Source: Bacillota bacterium
GTDB taxonomy: Bacteria; Bacillota; Desulfotomaculia; Desulfotomaculales; Desulforudaceae
Length of the DNA: 64,000 nt
Assembly: GCA_040757205.1 (NCBI GenBank)
Contig: JBFLXL010000008.1
Location: 1-64,000 of the forward strand
Direction: 5' to 3'
Shown: piece by piece, positions 44,921-53,659 of the stretch
Layout of the letters: every line of letters begins with the position of its first letter
How positions within the stretch are numbered: the stretch's first letter is position 1
The notes under the pieces: generated by a model
What the model saw: the letters and a program-made list of their open reading frames with translations, nothing else
Databases searched by the model: none
Told to the model about the DNA's origin: nothing
Program-made: the position numbers and the translations under genes

Positions 44921-45922
44921 TCAACGGGCGGAGCCGGCCGACCCGCGAATGCGGGTACCCCGGAGAGTGCCCGGCGCGCCGTCGGCCGCCTTGCCGTTAA
45001 CCTGGCGGTCCCGGAAGACGCCGGCCACCCCGAGCAGGATGAGGGCCGCACCCCCGAGGGTCCACGCGGTGATTGCCTCGTTCAGGATCAGCCGGCCCAG
45101 AATCACGGCGATCACCGGGTTGACGTAGGCGTAGGTCATGACGATGTTGGTGGGCAGGCTGCGCAAGGCCCGCACGAACGAGGTGAAGGCGAGCAGCGAC
45201 CCAAAAACCACGAGGTAGCTCCAGGCCCACCACGCGGCGGGCGAGGGGTTCGGGAGTGGCTCGTTGAAAACCAGGACGAGCACGGCAAAACCGATTCCAC
45301 CGAAGAGGTGCTGGTAGGCCGAACTGGCAATGACGCTCATGCCCACCGGTTTCCGGTTCAGGAGCAGGGAGCCGATTCCCCAACTGACGGTGGCGGCCAG
45401 CAAAGCGATAACGGCGAGGGTGTCGGCCCGCGTGCCGGTGGCCAAGACGGGGGCGGTCAACAGACCGAGGCCGGCAAACCCGATCAGCAGCGAACCGGCC
45501 AGAAGCCAGGACGGGGGCTTGCGGTCCAGGAAGGCCACCATGACGGCCACCCAGATGGGCATTGAGCCGACCAGGAGGGCGGCGTAGGCGGAATCGGCCC
45601 GCTGTTCGGCCCAGATCACCAACCCGTTTCCCCCGGTCCAAAGCAGGAGGCCTGAAGCTGCGAGGACCAAGAGTTCCCCTTTTGCCGGACGCAGGCGGCT
45701 CCGGGTCAGGCCGGCCCAGAGCAGCAACAAAACCCCGGCGGCCATAACGCGCATCGCCCCCATAATGAACGGGGGAAAGCCGCCGCCTTCGCCCACGGTC
45801 ACCCGGATGGCCAGGTAGGTGCTGCCCCAGACGACGTACACCACCAGCAAGTCGAGGTAGGCGGACCAGTTTTCCTTTCCGGCCGAATTCAAACCGCCGG
45901 TCGGGGTCGGCGCGGCGCTCAC
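44921..45922 (-). CDS. EamA-family (DMT) transporter
   Basis: 333 residues, ten membrane segments, two EamA repeats. The first starts LVVYVVWGSTYLAIRVTVGE and carries a conserved WGS(T)Y motif. The second includes ALLAATVSWGIGSLLLNRKP. It exports small metabolites. The gene is convergent with the 3D-domain gene, just 6 bp apart. Its promoter is at 45973-46001. The C-terminal tail is charged and probably cytoplasmic. Confidence 0.92.
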   Translation of the reverse strand: MSAAPTPTGGLNSAGKENWSAYLDLLVVYVVWGSTYLAIRVTVGEGGGFPPFIMGAMRVMAAGVLLLLWAGLTRSRLRPAKGELLVLAASGLLLWTGGNGLVIWAEQRADSAYAALLVGSMPIWVAVMVAFLDRKPPSWLLAGSLLIGFAGLGLLTAPVLATGTRADTLAVIALLAATVSWGIGSLLLNRKPVGMSVIASSAYQHLFGGIGFAVLVLVFNEPLPNPSPAAWWAWSYLVVFGSLLAFTSFVRALRSLPTNIVMTYAYVNPVIAVILGRLILNEAITAWTLGGAALILLGVAGVFRDRQVNGKAADGAPGTLRGTRIRGSAGSAR

Positions 45923-45972
45923 GTCCGGTTTTCGCCTCCCGGAGTCCGGAGTCTATAGATAATGACTTCTCC

Positions 45973-46001
45973 ATTATAGGAGTGCAAAAGTTGGGCGTCA
46001 A
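45973..46001 (-). promoter_or_regulatory. SigA promoter of the EamA gene
   Basis: On the minus strand TTGACG (46001-45996), 17-bp spacer, and TATAAT (45978-45973). It lies about 50 bp before the start codon at 45922. Confidence 0.8.
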
Positions 46002-46169
46002 AAGAAAATTTACAGGCTGCCAGGACCCCGTTTCCAAGAAAACGGGTCAAATCCCGGTGCAAAAAAGGGCGCCGGGGTTTTTCCAGTCCGATAGAAAAAT
46101 TTTGCAGCCGCACAAAGGAGAATACCGGATTTTGTCAAATGTTTACTTTGGATGCGGAAGGATGTGCCG

Positions 46170-47423
46170 ATGCACGGAGTGAGGTGTCACGGTTTGTCGG
46201 CTGACGGGCGGTCAACGGATTGTGGCCTGGTGGGACAATATCTGGGGTCGAATGGTGAACCTGGTGAACCTGGGAATGGTGAGGCGCCGACGGCGCTGGA
46301 TGCCTTCGGCAGGCGGGCGACCGTCGCCGTGGAAACGGCCCCGCTTTACGAGGTCACCCGGCGGCAGAGCGGGGACCTTTTGAACTCGCTGCGCCACGGC
46401 ATTATCGTCACCAACCGCGAGGGCACGGTGACGGCGGTCAACCATGCGCTGAAGAGTGTCCTGGATCCTTGGGGCATTTCGGTGCAACCCGGACAGTCGT
46501 TGGCGGGGCGGGGTTTCGGACGGCGCCTGGAGGCGGCCGTGCACCACGCCATTGCCACCGGCGAGGCTCATCCAAAAAAGCAGGAGATCCTGGGTGAGGG
46601 CGACAAGGCGCTGTATCTATGCTGGGACGTCGTTCCGCTGCGGCGGGGGGACGGCTCGGTGACGGGCGCCATCGCGGTGTTTGAGGACGCCACGGAGACG
46701 GTTGTCCTGCGCCGGAAGATCCGGGACTGGGAGAAACTGGCCACCGCCGGCGAGGTCGCGGCCGGTCTGGCCCATGAACTGCGCAATCCCTTGGCGGCCG
46801 CGATCGGGTCCATCCAGCTCTTCAGCCTGGCGGGCGATGAGGTCAATCGGCAGGAGTTGTTGAATAAGCTCCAGGCCGAACTGGAACGGATGAACACCAT
46901 CCTGAGCAGTTTTTTGTCCCCGGCCCGCCCGGGCCGGAAAAAGCATCTGCGGCGGGTGAGCCTGGTCAAAATCTTGGACGACTTGAAATTCACCATCGGC
47001 GGCGAGGCCCGCCTGCACGACGTCGACCTGGTGGTCGGCAGGACGCCGGAGGACTTTCCCCTGGTCAAGGGGGAGGCCGGCGGTCTGAAGCAAGTGTTTT
47101 TGAGTATCGCCAAGAATGCCGTCGAGGCGATGGCTGAGGGCGGGCGGCTGGAAATTGAGTTCGACCGGGACGAGAACCACGCCTGGGTTTCTTTCCGGGA
47201 TACCGGTACAGGAATTCCCCGAGAAAACCTGGAGCACATCCGGCGGCCCTTCTTCACGACCAAGCTGGCCGGAGCCGGACTGGGGCTGGCGGTTTCGTCC
47301 GCAATTGTCCAGGACCTGGGGGGTCAGTTGCGAATAGAGAGCGAGGTGGATCGGGGGACAAGGGTGCAGGCCGTGTTCCCGATCGCGGGCGCTAATCCCG
47401 CGGTTCAGGCGGAGTTGTTCTAA
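46170..47423 (+). CDS. PAS histidine kinase (NtrB/KinA-like)
   Basis: 417 residues from ATG 46170 after GGAAGGA. A PAS domain (GIIVTNREGTVTAVNHALKS) precedes the HisKA helix with phospho-accepting His at about 202 (LAHELRNPLAAAIGSIQLF). The HATPase blocks are N-box FLSIAKNAVEAMAEGG, G1 FRDTGTGIPREN and G2 GAGLGLAVSSAIVQDLGG. There is no membrane segment, so it is a cytoplasmic sensor. It is co-transcribed with a lone receiver domain 12 bp downstream. NtrB-type arrangement; output unknown. Confidence 0.93.
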   Translation: MHGVRCHGLSADGRSTDCGLVGQYLGSNGEPGEPGNGEAPTALDAFGRRATVAVETAPLYEVTRRQSGDLLNSLRHGIIVTNREGTVTAVNHALKSVLDPWGISVQPGQSLAGRGFGRRLEAAVHHAIATGEAHPKKQEILGEGDKALYLCWDVVPLRRGDGSVTGAIAVFEDATETVVLRRKIRDWEKLATAGEVAAGLAHELRNPLAAAIGSIQLFSLAGDEVNRQELLNKLQAELERMNTILSSFLSPARPGRKKHLRRVSLVKILDDLKFTIGGEARLHDVDLVVGRTPEDFPLVKGEAGGLKQVFLSIAKNAVEAMAEGGRLEIEFDRDENHAWVSFRDTGTGIPRENLEHIRRPFFTTKLAGAGLGLAVSSAIVQDLGGQLRIESEVDRGTRVQAVFPIAGANPAVQAELF

Positions 47424-47435
47424 GCAGTAAGGAGT

Positions 47436-47810
47436 GTGACAGTGGAGAGGGTGGACGTGGTGGTTATCGACGACGACGACAGTGTGCGCTGGCTCATGGA
47501 CGAGATACTCACCGCCGGTGGGGTTTCGCACCGGACCGCCGCCTCCGGCCCGGAGGGGCTCCGGTTGATCGCGGAACACCGGCCGCGTTTGGCGGTTGTG
47601 GATGTGAAGCTGGGGGCGATGAACGGCTTGGATGTCGTCCGGCGGCTGCACACGGTTTGCGGCGAGACCCGGGCGCTCTTCGTGACCGGATACGGGGACG
47701 CATTGGACGGTCAATTGGACGCGGACCTGCCCGTGGAAGGGATCATCGAGAAACCGTTCGACGTGACGGCTTTTCTGCAGCGGGTCAGGGGAGTGCTCGC
47801 CCGGCGCTAA
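47436..47810 (+). CDS. Stand-alone response regulator receiver
   Basis: 124 residues, REC domain only. The acidic pocket is at DDDD (12-15), phospho-Asp at 56 (AVVDVKLG), Thr84 (LFVTGYG) and Lys106 (IIEKPFDV). No output domain is present. It probably relays phosphate to another regulator, much like Spo0F, or titrates the kinase. It is a two-gene operon with the PAS kinase. It is convergent with the TSUP exporter, which it overlaps by a few bases. Confidence 0.92.
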   Translation: MTVERVDVVVIDDDDSVRWLMDEILTAGGVSHRTAASGPEGLRLIAEHRPRLAVVDVKLGAMNGLDVVRRLHTVCGETRALFVTGYGDALDGQLDADLPVEGIIEKPFDVTAFLQRVRGVLARR

Positions 47811-48577
47811 AAACCGAACAATTTGTGCACGCCCAGGAGCTTTCCGGACATCACCAGCACTGAGACCACCAGGAACACCCGGATCCATTCGTCCCCTTTG
47901 TACACGGCGAACGCGCTGCCCAGGTAGGCGCCGATCCCGTTGCCGGCGGCCAGGGCGAGGCCGAGGACCCAGTCCACCTTGCCGCTCAGTACGAACACCA
48001 GCAGGGAGGAGAGCATGTAGATGGCCGTGACGAACACCTTCACGCTGTTGATCTTCACCAGCGACATGCCGGTGATCAGCGCGAGGGCCGCGATGATGAT
48101 GAACCCGACGCCGGCCTGAATAAAACCGCCGTAAAAACCGATCCCGAAGAAGGCGAGCGCGGCGGCCCCGAGGCGGACCGGAGTGAAGTTCTCCACTTCC
48201 GCCTGAAGGAAGTACTTCTCCGGCCGCACGATGATGAGCACCATCACCAGCAGCATCACGAACGCCAACACCTGGTTGAACATTTCGTCCGAGAGGGAGA
48301 GGGCGAACCGGGCCCCGACGATCGACCCTATGACCGCCGGCACCCCCAGGAAGACGCTGAACTTCGGATAGAAAAACCCTTTCTGCCGAAAATAGCCGAT
48401 GGCCACCAGGCTCTGGACCATCAGCGCCACGCGGTTCGTACCGTTGGCCACCGCCGAGGGCAGGCCGGCGAAGATGAGCACCGGCAGCGAGATCAGGGAA
48501 CCGCCGCCGCCCACCGTGTTCACAAACCCAGCCACAATCCCGGCCACAAAAATAAGCGCGATCTGCAATTCATCCAA
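47807..48577 (-). CDS. TSUP (TauE/SafE) family exporter
   Basis: 256 residues from TTG 48577, eight bases after GGAAGGAG. A longer frame (to 48631) would need translation of a hairpin and is not preferred. Eight membrane segments, with TSUP marks FVAGIVAGFVNTVGGGGSLI, GLPSAVANGTNRVALMVQSL and LGIGFYGGFIQAGVGFIIIAAL. Family members export sulfite, sulfoacetate or similar anions. The hairpin ggggccaggcccc with T/A runs lies just before its RBS (48597-48619). Confidence 0.9.
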   Translation of the reverse strand: MDELQIALIFVAGIVAGFVNTVGGGGSLISLPVLIFAGLPSAVANGTNRVALMVQSLVAIGYFRQKGFFYPKFSVFLGVPAVIGSIVGARFALSLSDEMFNQVLAFVMLLVMVLIIVRPEKYFLQAEVENFTPVRLGAAALAFFGIGFYGGFIQAGVGFIIIAALALITGMSLVKINSVKVFVTAIYMLSSLLVFVLSGKVDWVLGLALAAGNGIGAYLGSAFAVYKGDEWIRVFLVVSVLVMSGKLLGVHKLFGF

Positions 48578-48596
48578 ACCCAACTTCTCCTTCCGA

Positions 48597-48742
48597 AAAA
48601 GGGGCCAGGCCCCTTTTTTGACTTTTCCCAAGCGCCTCCGGGCCTGAAAAAGGGGGACTGTCCCCCTTTTTGCAAAGGGGCGGATTCCTTTCTAGTTTTC
48701 GAGCCGGTTGTCTGGAAAAGGGGGACTGTCCCCCTTTTTTTT
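48597..48742. repeat. Palindromic AAAAGGGGGACTGTCCCCC repeats and hairpin
   Basis: A related hairpin aaaaaggggcc-ggccccttttt lies at 48597-48619. Copies of aaaagggggactgtccccc follow at 48647-48671 and 48716-48742. The last overlaps the 3' end of the FadR-type gene, giving its KKKGDSPPF tail. The same core appears twice at 53754-53799. Confidence 0.85.
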
Positions 48743-49441
48743 CTGGGCGGCGGCCTGCAGGTAGGCATGCCGGGACCGGTTGACGTGTTCCCTGGCGACA
48801 TGTTCGGCCAGGTCGCCGTCCCGGAGCCTGATGGCGGCCACCAGCCGGCGGTGTTCGTCAGTGGCCTCGGTCAGGCGCCCGGGGTGGGCATAACCCACAC
48901 GCACAAAGAGGTCGATGTAGTCGGCCATGGACGTCACCATGTCGTACAGGCGGGGGCTTTCAGCCGCTCTGTAAATTACGTGGTTGAATTCCCGGTGGAC
49001 ACTCTCCAGCTGGTGCGTTTCCCCCCGGTCCGCCAGGTCTTCGATCTGTTCCAACAAGGATTCCAACCGCTTCAGCCGGCGGGGGCCGATCCGCTCGGCG
49101 GCCATGCGCGCGGCCAGACCTTCCAGGACGGCCCGGATGCGGTAGATCTCCTGCACCTCCCGGCTGTCCAACCGGGCCACCACCGCGCCGCTGCGGGGCA
49201 TATGGTATACCAAGCCTTCCTGTTCCAAGGCGCGCAACGCTTCTCTTACCGGGGTCCGGCTGACCCCGAGTTCAGCGGCCAGTTTGCGCTCCACCAACCG
49301 GTCCCCGGGCTCATACCGGCCCTCAAGCAAGGCGCGGCGCAGCTCCCCGTGAACCTGGCCCCGCACCTGGTCGGCACTATCCGTTCCCGTTCCCGGGTGT
49401 TGCCCGTCTCCGGCCAAGGGCTTCACCTCCCGTTTGAACAC
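48692..49441 (-). CDS. GntR/FadR-type (FCD) transcriptional regulator
   Basis: 249 residues. The winged helix (GQVHGELRRALLEGRYEPGD, RLVERKLAAELGVSRTPVRE) is followed by an FCD ligand domain (EIYRIRAVLEGLAARMAAER, VHREFNHVIYRAA). It has the metal-binding His positions in HREF.H and DEHRRLVAAI.RD. The C-terminal KKKGDSPPFPDNRLEN is derived from the palindromic repeat and may be a recent extension. A perfect TGGTATACCA palindrome lies just upstream, so it is autoregulated. Targets are unknown; the TSUP exporter next door is a candidate. Confidence 0.92.
   Translation of the reverse strand: MFKREVKPLAGDGQHPGTGTDSADQVRGQVHGELRRALLEGRYEPGDRLVERKLAAELGVSRTPVREALRALEQEGLVYHMPRSGAVVARLDSREVQEIYRIRAVLEGLAARMAAERIGPRRLKRLESLLEQIEDLADRGETHQLESVHREFNHVIYRAAESPRLYDMVTSMADYIDLFVRVGYAHPGRLTEATDEHRRLVAAIRLRDGDLAEHVAREHVNRSRHAYLQAAAQKKKGDSPPFPDNRLEN
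49203..49212. promoter_or_regulatory. Second TGGTATACCA palindrome, inside the FadR-type gene
   Basis: The same 10-bp palindrome as at 49448-49457 occurs about 240 bp into the coding region. Paired sites could support DNA looping; this is inference. Confidence 0.5.
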
Positions 49442-49444
49442 GTA

Positions 49445-49460
49445 AAATGGTATACCATTT
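49445..49460. promoter_or_regulatory. 16-bp operator palindrome of the FadR-type gene
   Basis: aaaTGGTATACCAttt is perfectly symmetrical over 16 bp and ends a few bases from the start codon. It matches the GntR/FadR operator style (TGGTnnnACCA). Confidence 0.8.
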
Positions 49461-49563
49461 CGTCAATTGTAGCGCAGCCTGCAGGACAGTGCAAGTAGTC
49501 AATCGAAAAAACCCGCCGCCGGTGGTTCGGCCGACCTGGAAACAAGGCGGCCGTTCAGGGAGG

Positions 49564-49673
49564 GATGGAGCGGGCCAGTATAGAATAAACGTTCGGTCTC
49601 TTCGACATACCGCATGAATGGCGGCGTCTGGCAGGAGATGGAGCGGGCAGGTATAGAATAAACGTTCTGTCTC
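49564..49673. repeat. 37-bp direct repeats upstream of the methyltransferase
   Basis: gatggagcggg...tatagaataaacgttc at 49564-49600 and 49637-49673, 34 of 37 bases identical, offset 73 bp. The shared core TATAGAAT resembles a -10 box. Confidence 0.8.
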
Positions 49674-49701
49674 CAAATTATGAGGGGCTGAAGGCTGAAT
49701 A

Positions 49702-50484
49702 ATGGACGGCAAGACCTGGCTGCGGTATTCCATCAGTATCTGGGACGACATCCAAAAGGACCGGGAGGAGCGGGGCTACAATCACCCGGCGATGTTTCCG
49801 GCCCGCCTCACCGACCGCCTGGTGGAGATCTTCGGCCGCAAAGCGGTAGCGGGCGGCCTGGTGCTCGACCCCTTCATGGGCAGCGGCGGCACGCTGTGCT
49901 CGGCCTACCGCCGCGGTCTTAAGTCCGTGGGCTTTGAACTCTCGGCCGGGTACATCGATATCGCGCGCGAGCGACTGGCGGCGCTCGCGGCCGACCCGGG
50001 CGCGCCGCACTACCCGCGGATCATCCGGGACGACAGCCGGCGGCTTCTGGACTACGTGGCCCCGGACTCCGTGGGGCTCTGCGTGACGTCCCCGCCGTAC
50101 TGGGACATTTTGAACCAGCGGCGCACCGCCGACGGCAAAACCATCCGCAACTACGGGAGCGACCCGGACGACCTGAGCCGGATCAAGGATTACGGCGCGT
50201 TCCTGGACGCCCTGCAGGCGGTGTTCGCGCGGGTGCGCCAGACGATGGTCGCCGGGGCCTACTGCGTGGTGGTGGTGATGGACATCCGGAAGAAAGACGA
50301 CTTCTTCCCCCTGCACATGGACCTGGCCGCCCGTCTCCGGGACACCGGGCTCACCCTGGACGACATCATCATCTGGGACCGGCGCCCCGAATACAATAAC
50401 CTGCGCCCCCTCGGCTATCCCCACGTCTTCCGCGTCAACAAGGTGCACGAATTCATCCTCATTTTCCAGAAGCGGCCGGGCTGA
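49702..50484 (+). CDS. Orphan site-specific DNA methyltransferase (N6A/N4C type)
   Basis: 260 residues. Motif I LVLDPFMGSGGT precedes motif IV VTSPPYWDIL, so the catalytic loop is SPPY. This is the form used by N4-cytosine and some adenine methyltransferases. NHPAMFPARLTDRLVEIF matches the family lead-in. No restriction gene is next to it. It may serve regulation or protection. The repeats just upstream may be part of its control. Confidence 0.9.
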   Translation: MDGKTWLRYSISIWDDIQKDREERGYNHPAMFPARLTDRLVEIFGRKAVAGGLVLDPFMGSGGTLCSAYRRGLKSVGFELSAGYIDIARERLAALAADPGAPHYPRIIRDDSRRLLDYVAPDSVGLCVTSPPYWDILNQRRTADGKTIRNYGSDPDDLSRIKDYGAFLDALQAVFARVRQTMVAGAYCVVVVMDIRKKDDFFPLHMDLAARLRDTGLTLDDIIIWDRRPEYNNLRPLGYPHVFRVNKVHEFILIFQKRPG

Positions 50485-51079
50485 ACTCCCAGCACCCGTA
50501 GTCCCCGTCCTCGAAGTAGTCGACGAGTTCGAGGCCGGCCGTCTTGGCCTGCCCGGCGAGGTCGGCCTGCAAAAACTCCTTGTAGTGGCTTTTTTCCAGC
50601 CACTCGACAAAGGCGTAGCGCAGCCGGTAGCGTCCGGGGGCGTAGTCGATGACCACCACCCGCTCGGTGGCTAGCCGGGCGATCCTGGACAAGAGCAGGA
50701 GCCGGTCGGCGGGGGCGAACACGTGCAGCAGGAAGGCGGTGAAGCAGTAGTCGAAGGTGCCGTGGTCCTCCGGGGTGAGTTCAAAGGCGTTCATCCGGCG
50801 GAAGGTCACGTTGTCAAAACCGCGTCTCGTCATCTTCCGGGCGGCCCGCTCCAGCATCCGGGCGGAGAAGTCGATGGACAGCACCCGGGCCATTACCACG
50901 GCGAGGGTGACGGTGAGGTTTCCGGTGCCGCAACCCACCTCCAGGGCCGACTTCCCGGGAGCGATCTCCAGGTTCTTCACAATGCGCCGGTAGGGCCGGA
51001 TGTTATGGCTGGCGACAATGTCGTAGACGGGCACAATCCGGTCGTAGAAGTCGACCGGGGTCTGGATGACTTTTTTCAC
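50459..51079 (-). CDS. Class I SAM methyltransferase
   Basis: 206 residues. SAM motif I ALEVGCGTGNLTVTLA, motif II LSIDFSARMLERAA, the post-motif FDYCFTAFLLHVFAPADRLL and the ending DYFEDGDYGCWEFSPA fit a ubiquinone/menaquinone-like small-molecule methylase. The gene ends convergently with the DNA methyltransferase, overlapping by 26 bp. Substrate unknown. Confidence 0.85.
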   Translation of the reverse strand: MKKVIQTPVDFYDRIVPVYDIVASHNIRPYRRIVKNLEIAPGKSALEVGCGTGNLTVTLAVVMARVLSIDFSARMLERAARKMTRRGFDNVTFRRMNAFELTPEDHGTFDYCFTAFLLHVFAPADRLLLLSRIARLATERVVVIDYAPGRYRLRYAFVEWLEKSHYKEFLQADLAGQAKTAGLELVDYFEDGDYGCWEFSPAASGK

Positions 51080-51395
51080 GGGCGGAGCACACCCCCCGAC
51101 TTCCGCCTTGCCTATCTTAGATTAGTTTACCATAGAGCCCGTCCACCGCAGGCAAAAATCTTGCCGGCCCCGGACGGCGCCTCCGAAGGCGGTGCCGCCT
51201 CGTGGTTGCAGCCAATCTGATCCGGCTTTTGACTGGTCTTTATGCGCCAAACACCCCCCACCTTCCGGTGAAATCGCTCCTCGCGCGCCGCGCCGACCTG
51301 TTTTCGCGCCGTGTTTTTCCCACACGATTTGCAACCAATTCGTGAGCCTGGACGTCTATTAACATGTGCGGTAAGGTATAGCAAGAAGGGCGGGG
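51080..51395. other. Gap with no gene seen
   Basis: A minus-strand frame is protein-like in part (KAGSDWLQPRGGTAFGG), but no start, RBS or family supports it. The leader of the next operon lies at its right end. Confidence 0.3.
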
Positions 51396-51812
51396 ATGAT
51401 TTTGGAATTGCCGAAGCCGACCGATGGTTTGCCTCCGGATAGGCCCTCCCGGTCAAAGAGAAGGACGAACCCGTTCTGGCGGCGATTCGGAATGATCGCC
51501 GGTTCACTGGCCGTCTGGGGCGGACTGCTGTACGGCGCTTACTACTACGCCACCGATTACATCGACACTTCGATCCGCATGGTCCAAGAGAGCAACGCTC
51601 TGCACGTGCAGGCCCTGAGCGAGCGGCTGGACGCGATTCAACTGGAGGTCGCGGAGGTCAAGGAGACGCTGGCCGATACCGACCAGGTGCTGGCGCGCTC
51701 CGATCAGACCAGGGAGGCCTTAAACCAGCGGATCAGCGAACTGGACCGCCAGCTCGGGCAACTGCAGGAGAGCCTGAACACCCTGAGGAAGTCGCCCGAT
51801 GTGGCGCGTTAA
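51396..51812 (+). CDS. TM plus coiled-coil protein (partner of NAGPA protein)
   Basis: 138 residues. A basic start (SKRRTNPFWRRFG), one TM (MIAGSLAVWGGLLYGAYYYA) and then a long coiled coil (about 60-130, with heptads such as ALSERLDAIQLEVAEVKETL). It is a type II membrane protein facing outward. It overlaps the start of the next gene by 14 bp and is therefore part of the same operon. The next protein has the same TM-plus-coiled-coil plan, which suggests pairing. Confidence 0.75.
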   Translation: MILELPKPTDGLPPDRPSRSKRRTNPFWRRFGMIAGSLAVWGGLLYGAYYYATDYIDTSIRMVQESNALHVQALSERLDAIQLEVAEVKETLADTDQVLARSDQTREALNQRISELDRQLGQLQESLNTLRKSPDVAR

Positions 51813-52836
51813 CATGTTTTTCTTCTTTTTCGCGGCACCCCTGATCGGGGTGCTGATCGCCGTTTCTTCCTTCGGCCGGGCGGCGCAAGGCCTGGACCTG
51901 CCGGCGGCCGGGCTGCAGCCGGCCGTGGGGCGGCTGGCGGACGAGGTCTACCAGTTGCGGTATGAGGTCGGCACCGTCCACGAGTCCCTGGAGGAACAGC
52001 AGCGCCGCTACGAGGAGCAGCAGGAACAGCTTGCGGCTCTGGCCGCCAAGAGCGGCGAGCATAAACGACTTTCGGACGATATCTACGAGCAGCACATCCT
52101 CGACAAACTGGGGCCGCCGGTCCGGGTGCACCGTTCGGCGCGGGTGGAGGTCAAGGTCTTTGAACTGAAAGGCATCGGGTACCGCGGTTACATCGCCAAG
52201 GTGAAACCGTTTGACCCGGGCGTGCTGCGGGTGACGTACCGGGAGGGGCCGGGTGAGACGACGAGCGGCGCCGTCCGGCGCACCGGGGCGGTCCTGGGGG
52301 TGAACGGGGGCGGTTTCCACCGGGCCCCGGCCAACGGGCAGATGCACAGCCTGCCCATCGGGAACACGATGGTGGACGGGAAGCTGGTCGGGAACTTCCA
52401 GTCGCCCCGCGAGGATTTGTTCTTCGCCGGGTTTGACGGGCGGGGGCGGCTGGTGGGCGGCATCTTCAACGACCGCGCCGCCTTGCTGGGCACCGGCGCC
52501 CGGCAGGGGGTCAGCTTCGTGCCGATCTTGATCAAGGACCGCCGGCCGGTGCCGATCCCGGAAAAGTGGCGAAACCAGCGGCAACCGCGCACTATTCTGG
52601 GCGAGTACGCCAACGGCGATCTGATCATGATCGTGGTCGACGGGCGGCAGGCCGACTGGAGCAGCGGGGTGACCCTGGAGGACCTGCAGGTGACGCTGAT
52701 CAAGTTCGGGGTGATCGACGCCTACAACATGGACGGCGGCGGGTCCAGCGTGTTCGTGTTTGGAAACGAGATTCTAAACCGCCCCTCGGACGGCCGGGAG
52801 CGGGTGATGGCCACTAATATCGTGGTTTTACCGTAG
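51799..52836 (+). CDS. Phosphodiester glycosidase (NAGPA/DUF2233) family protein
   Basis: 345 residues. TM at about 4-22 and a coiled coil at about 50-85 (TVHESLEEQQRRYEEQQEQL) precede the NAGPA domain. Domain marks are GAVLGVNGGGFHR, NTMVDGKLVGNFQS, IVVDGRQADWSSGVTLEDLQ and DAYNMDGGGSSVFVF. Family members cleave or transfer sugar-phosphodiester bonds on extracellular glycopolymers or act in exopolysaccharide handling. Membrane-anchored by an uncleaved signal. It forms an operon with the preceding coiled-coil protein. Confidence 0.9.
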   Translation: MWRVNMFFFFFAAPLIGVLIAVSSFGRAAQGLDLPAAGLQPAVGRLADEVYQLRYEVGTVHESLEEQQRRYEEQQEQLAALAAKSGEHKRLSDDIYEQHILDKLGPPVRVHRSARVEVKVFELKGIGYRGYIAKVKPFDPGVLRVTYREGPGETTSGAVRRTGAVLGVNGGGFHRAPANGQMHSLPIGNTMVDGKLVGNFQSPREDLFFAGFDGRGRLVGGIFNDRAALLGTGARQGVSFVPILIKDRRPVPIPEKWRNQRQPRTILGEYANGDLIMIVVDGRQADWSSGVTLEDLQVTLIKFGVIDAYNMDGGGSSVFVFGNEILNRPSDGRERVMATNIVVLP

Positions 52837-52953
52837 TGTCGAACCAAACAGTCGGGCAGGAGAAACGATGGGAAACGGCGAATTGTTATGCTGGCATTCC
52901 CGGCAGAGGCGGGCATATAAGGAGCCGGGCCTGCAAAGGGGGAGGGTCGGGGA

Positions 52954-53502
52954 ATGAGGAGAGCAGTAAGGCCCACAGTGAGGCCCATAGTGGTGTTGTT
53001 GCTGATCGGGTTGCTCGCGTTTGCAGCGGGCTGTGGGGGGGCCAAGCCGGTGCCGCCGCCGGTGACCGCGGAGGTGACCGTGTACTTCTACCTGAGCAGC
53101 GACGGGATGACCCTGGAACCGGTGGTGCGGGAAGTGACCTTGAAGGAGGACACCCTGGAGGCACGTTTGCAAGCCGCAATGGAAGAACTCCTGAAAGGGC
53201 CTTCCGCGGAGGAAGCCGACCGGCTGGTCAGCCAGTTACCGGAGGATGTGAAACTGCTTGGTGTGGAGGTCAGCCCGCCGTACGCCACCCTGGACTTGAG
53301 CGCGGCGCTGGAGCAGATCGGCGGCTCGGCCAGGGTGCTCGGCATACTCCAGCAACTGACCTACACGGGCACCCAGTTTGAGGAAATCACCGACCTGGTC
53401 CTCGAGGTGGAGGGAGTCCGGGTCGGCACCAACGAGCGGCCGTTTTCCGGAGAGGGAGCGCTTTTCGAAACCCTTACGCGCCAAGGCGACCAGCCGCTGT
53501 AA
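52954..53502 (+). CDS. GerMN-domain lipoprotein
   Basis: 182 residues. Signal with lipobox LLAFAAGC (Cys at about 28), then a GerMN domain: VTVYFYLSSDGMTLEPVVRE, LQAAMEELLKGPSAEEADRL, LSAALEQIGGSARVLGIL and the strand ITDLVLEVEGVRVG. GerM-like domains occur in spore-formation and germination proteins and in ABC-transport-linked lipoproteins. Combined with sspH, this supports sporulation. It ends convergent to a Gmad2 lipoprotein across a strong terminator. Confidence 0.9.
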   Translation: MRRAVRPTVRPIVVLLLIGLLAFAAGCGGAKPVPPPVTAEVTVYFYLSSDGMTLEPVVREVTLKEDTLEARLQAAMEELLKGPSAEEADRLVSQLPEDVKLLGVEVSPPYATLDLSAALEQIGGSARVLGILQQLTYTGTQFEEITDLVLEVEGVRVGTNERPFSGEGALFETLTRQGDQPL

Positions 53503-53608
53503 ACCTGGCGGGGTGCGGAGGTTCCCAAAGCACGAACCGGTGGAGGCCGGGTGGGCCTGACCCTCGATCACCGAGTCGTTCCCGCCGGGCGAGCATATTC
53601 ATCCTGAT

Positions 53609-53649
53609 GCGGCAGCCCGGGCCGAAAGCCCGGACTGCCGCCTGCTTTT
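53609..53649. terminator. Strong bidirectional terminator
   Basis: GCGGCAGcCCGGGC-cgaaa-GCCCGGaCTGCCGC forms a long stem (53609-53641) with T-runs on its right side. It separates the convergent GerMN and Gmad2 lipoprotein genes. Confidence 0.85.
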
Positions 53650-53659
53650 GTCTTGTGGA

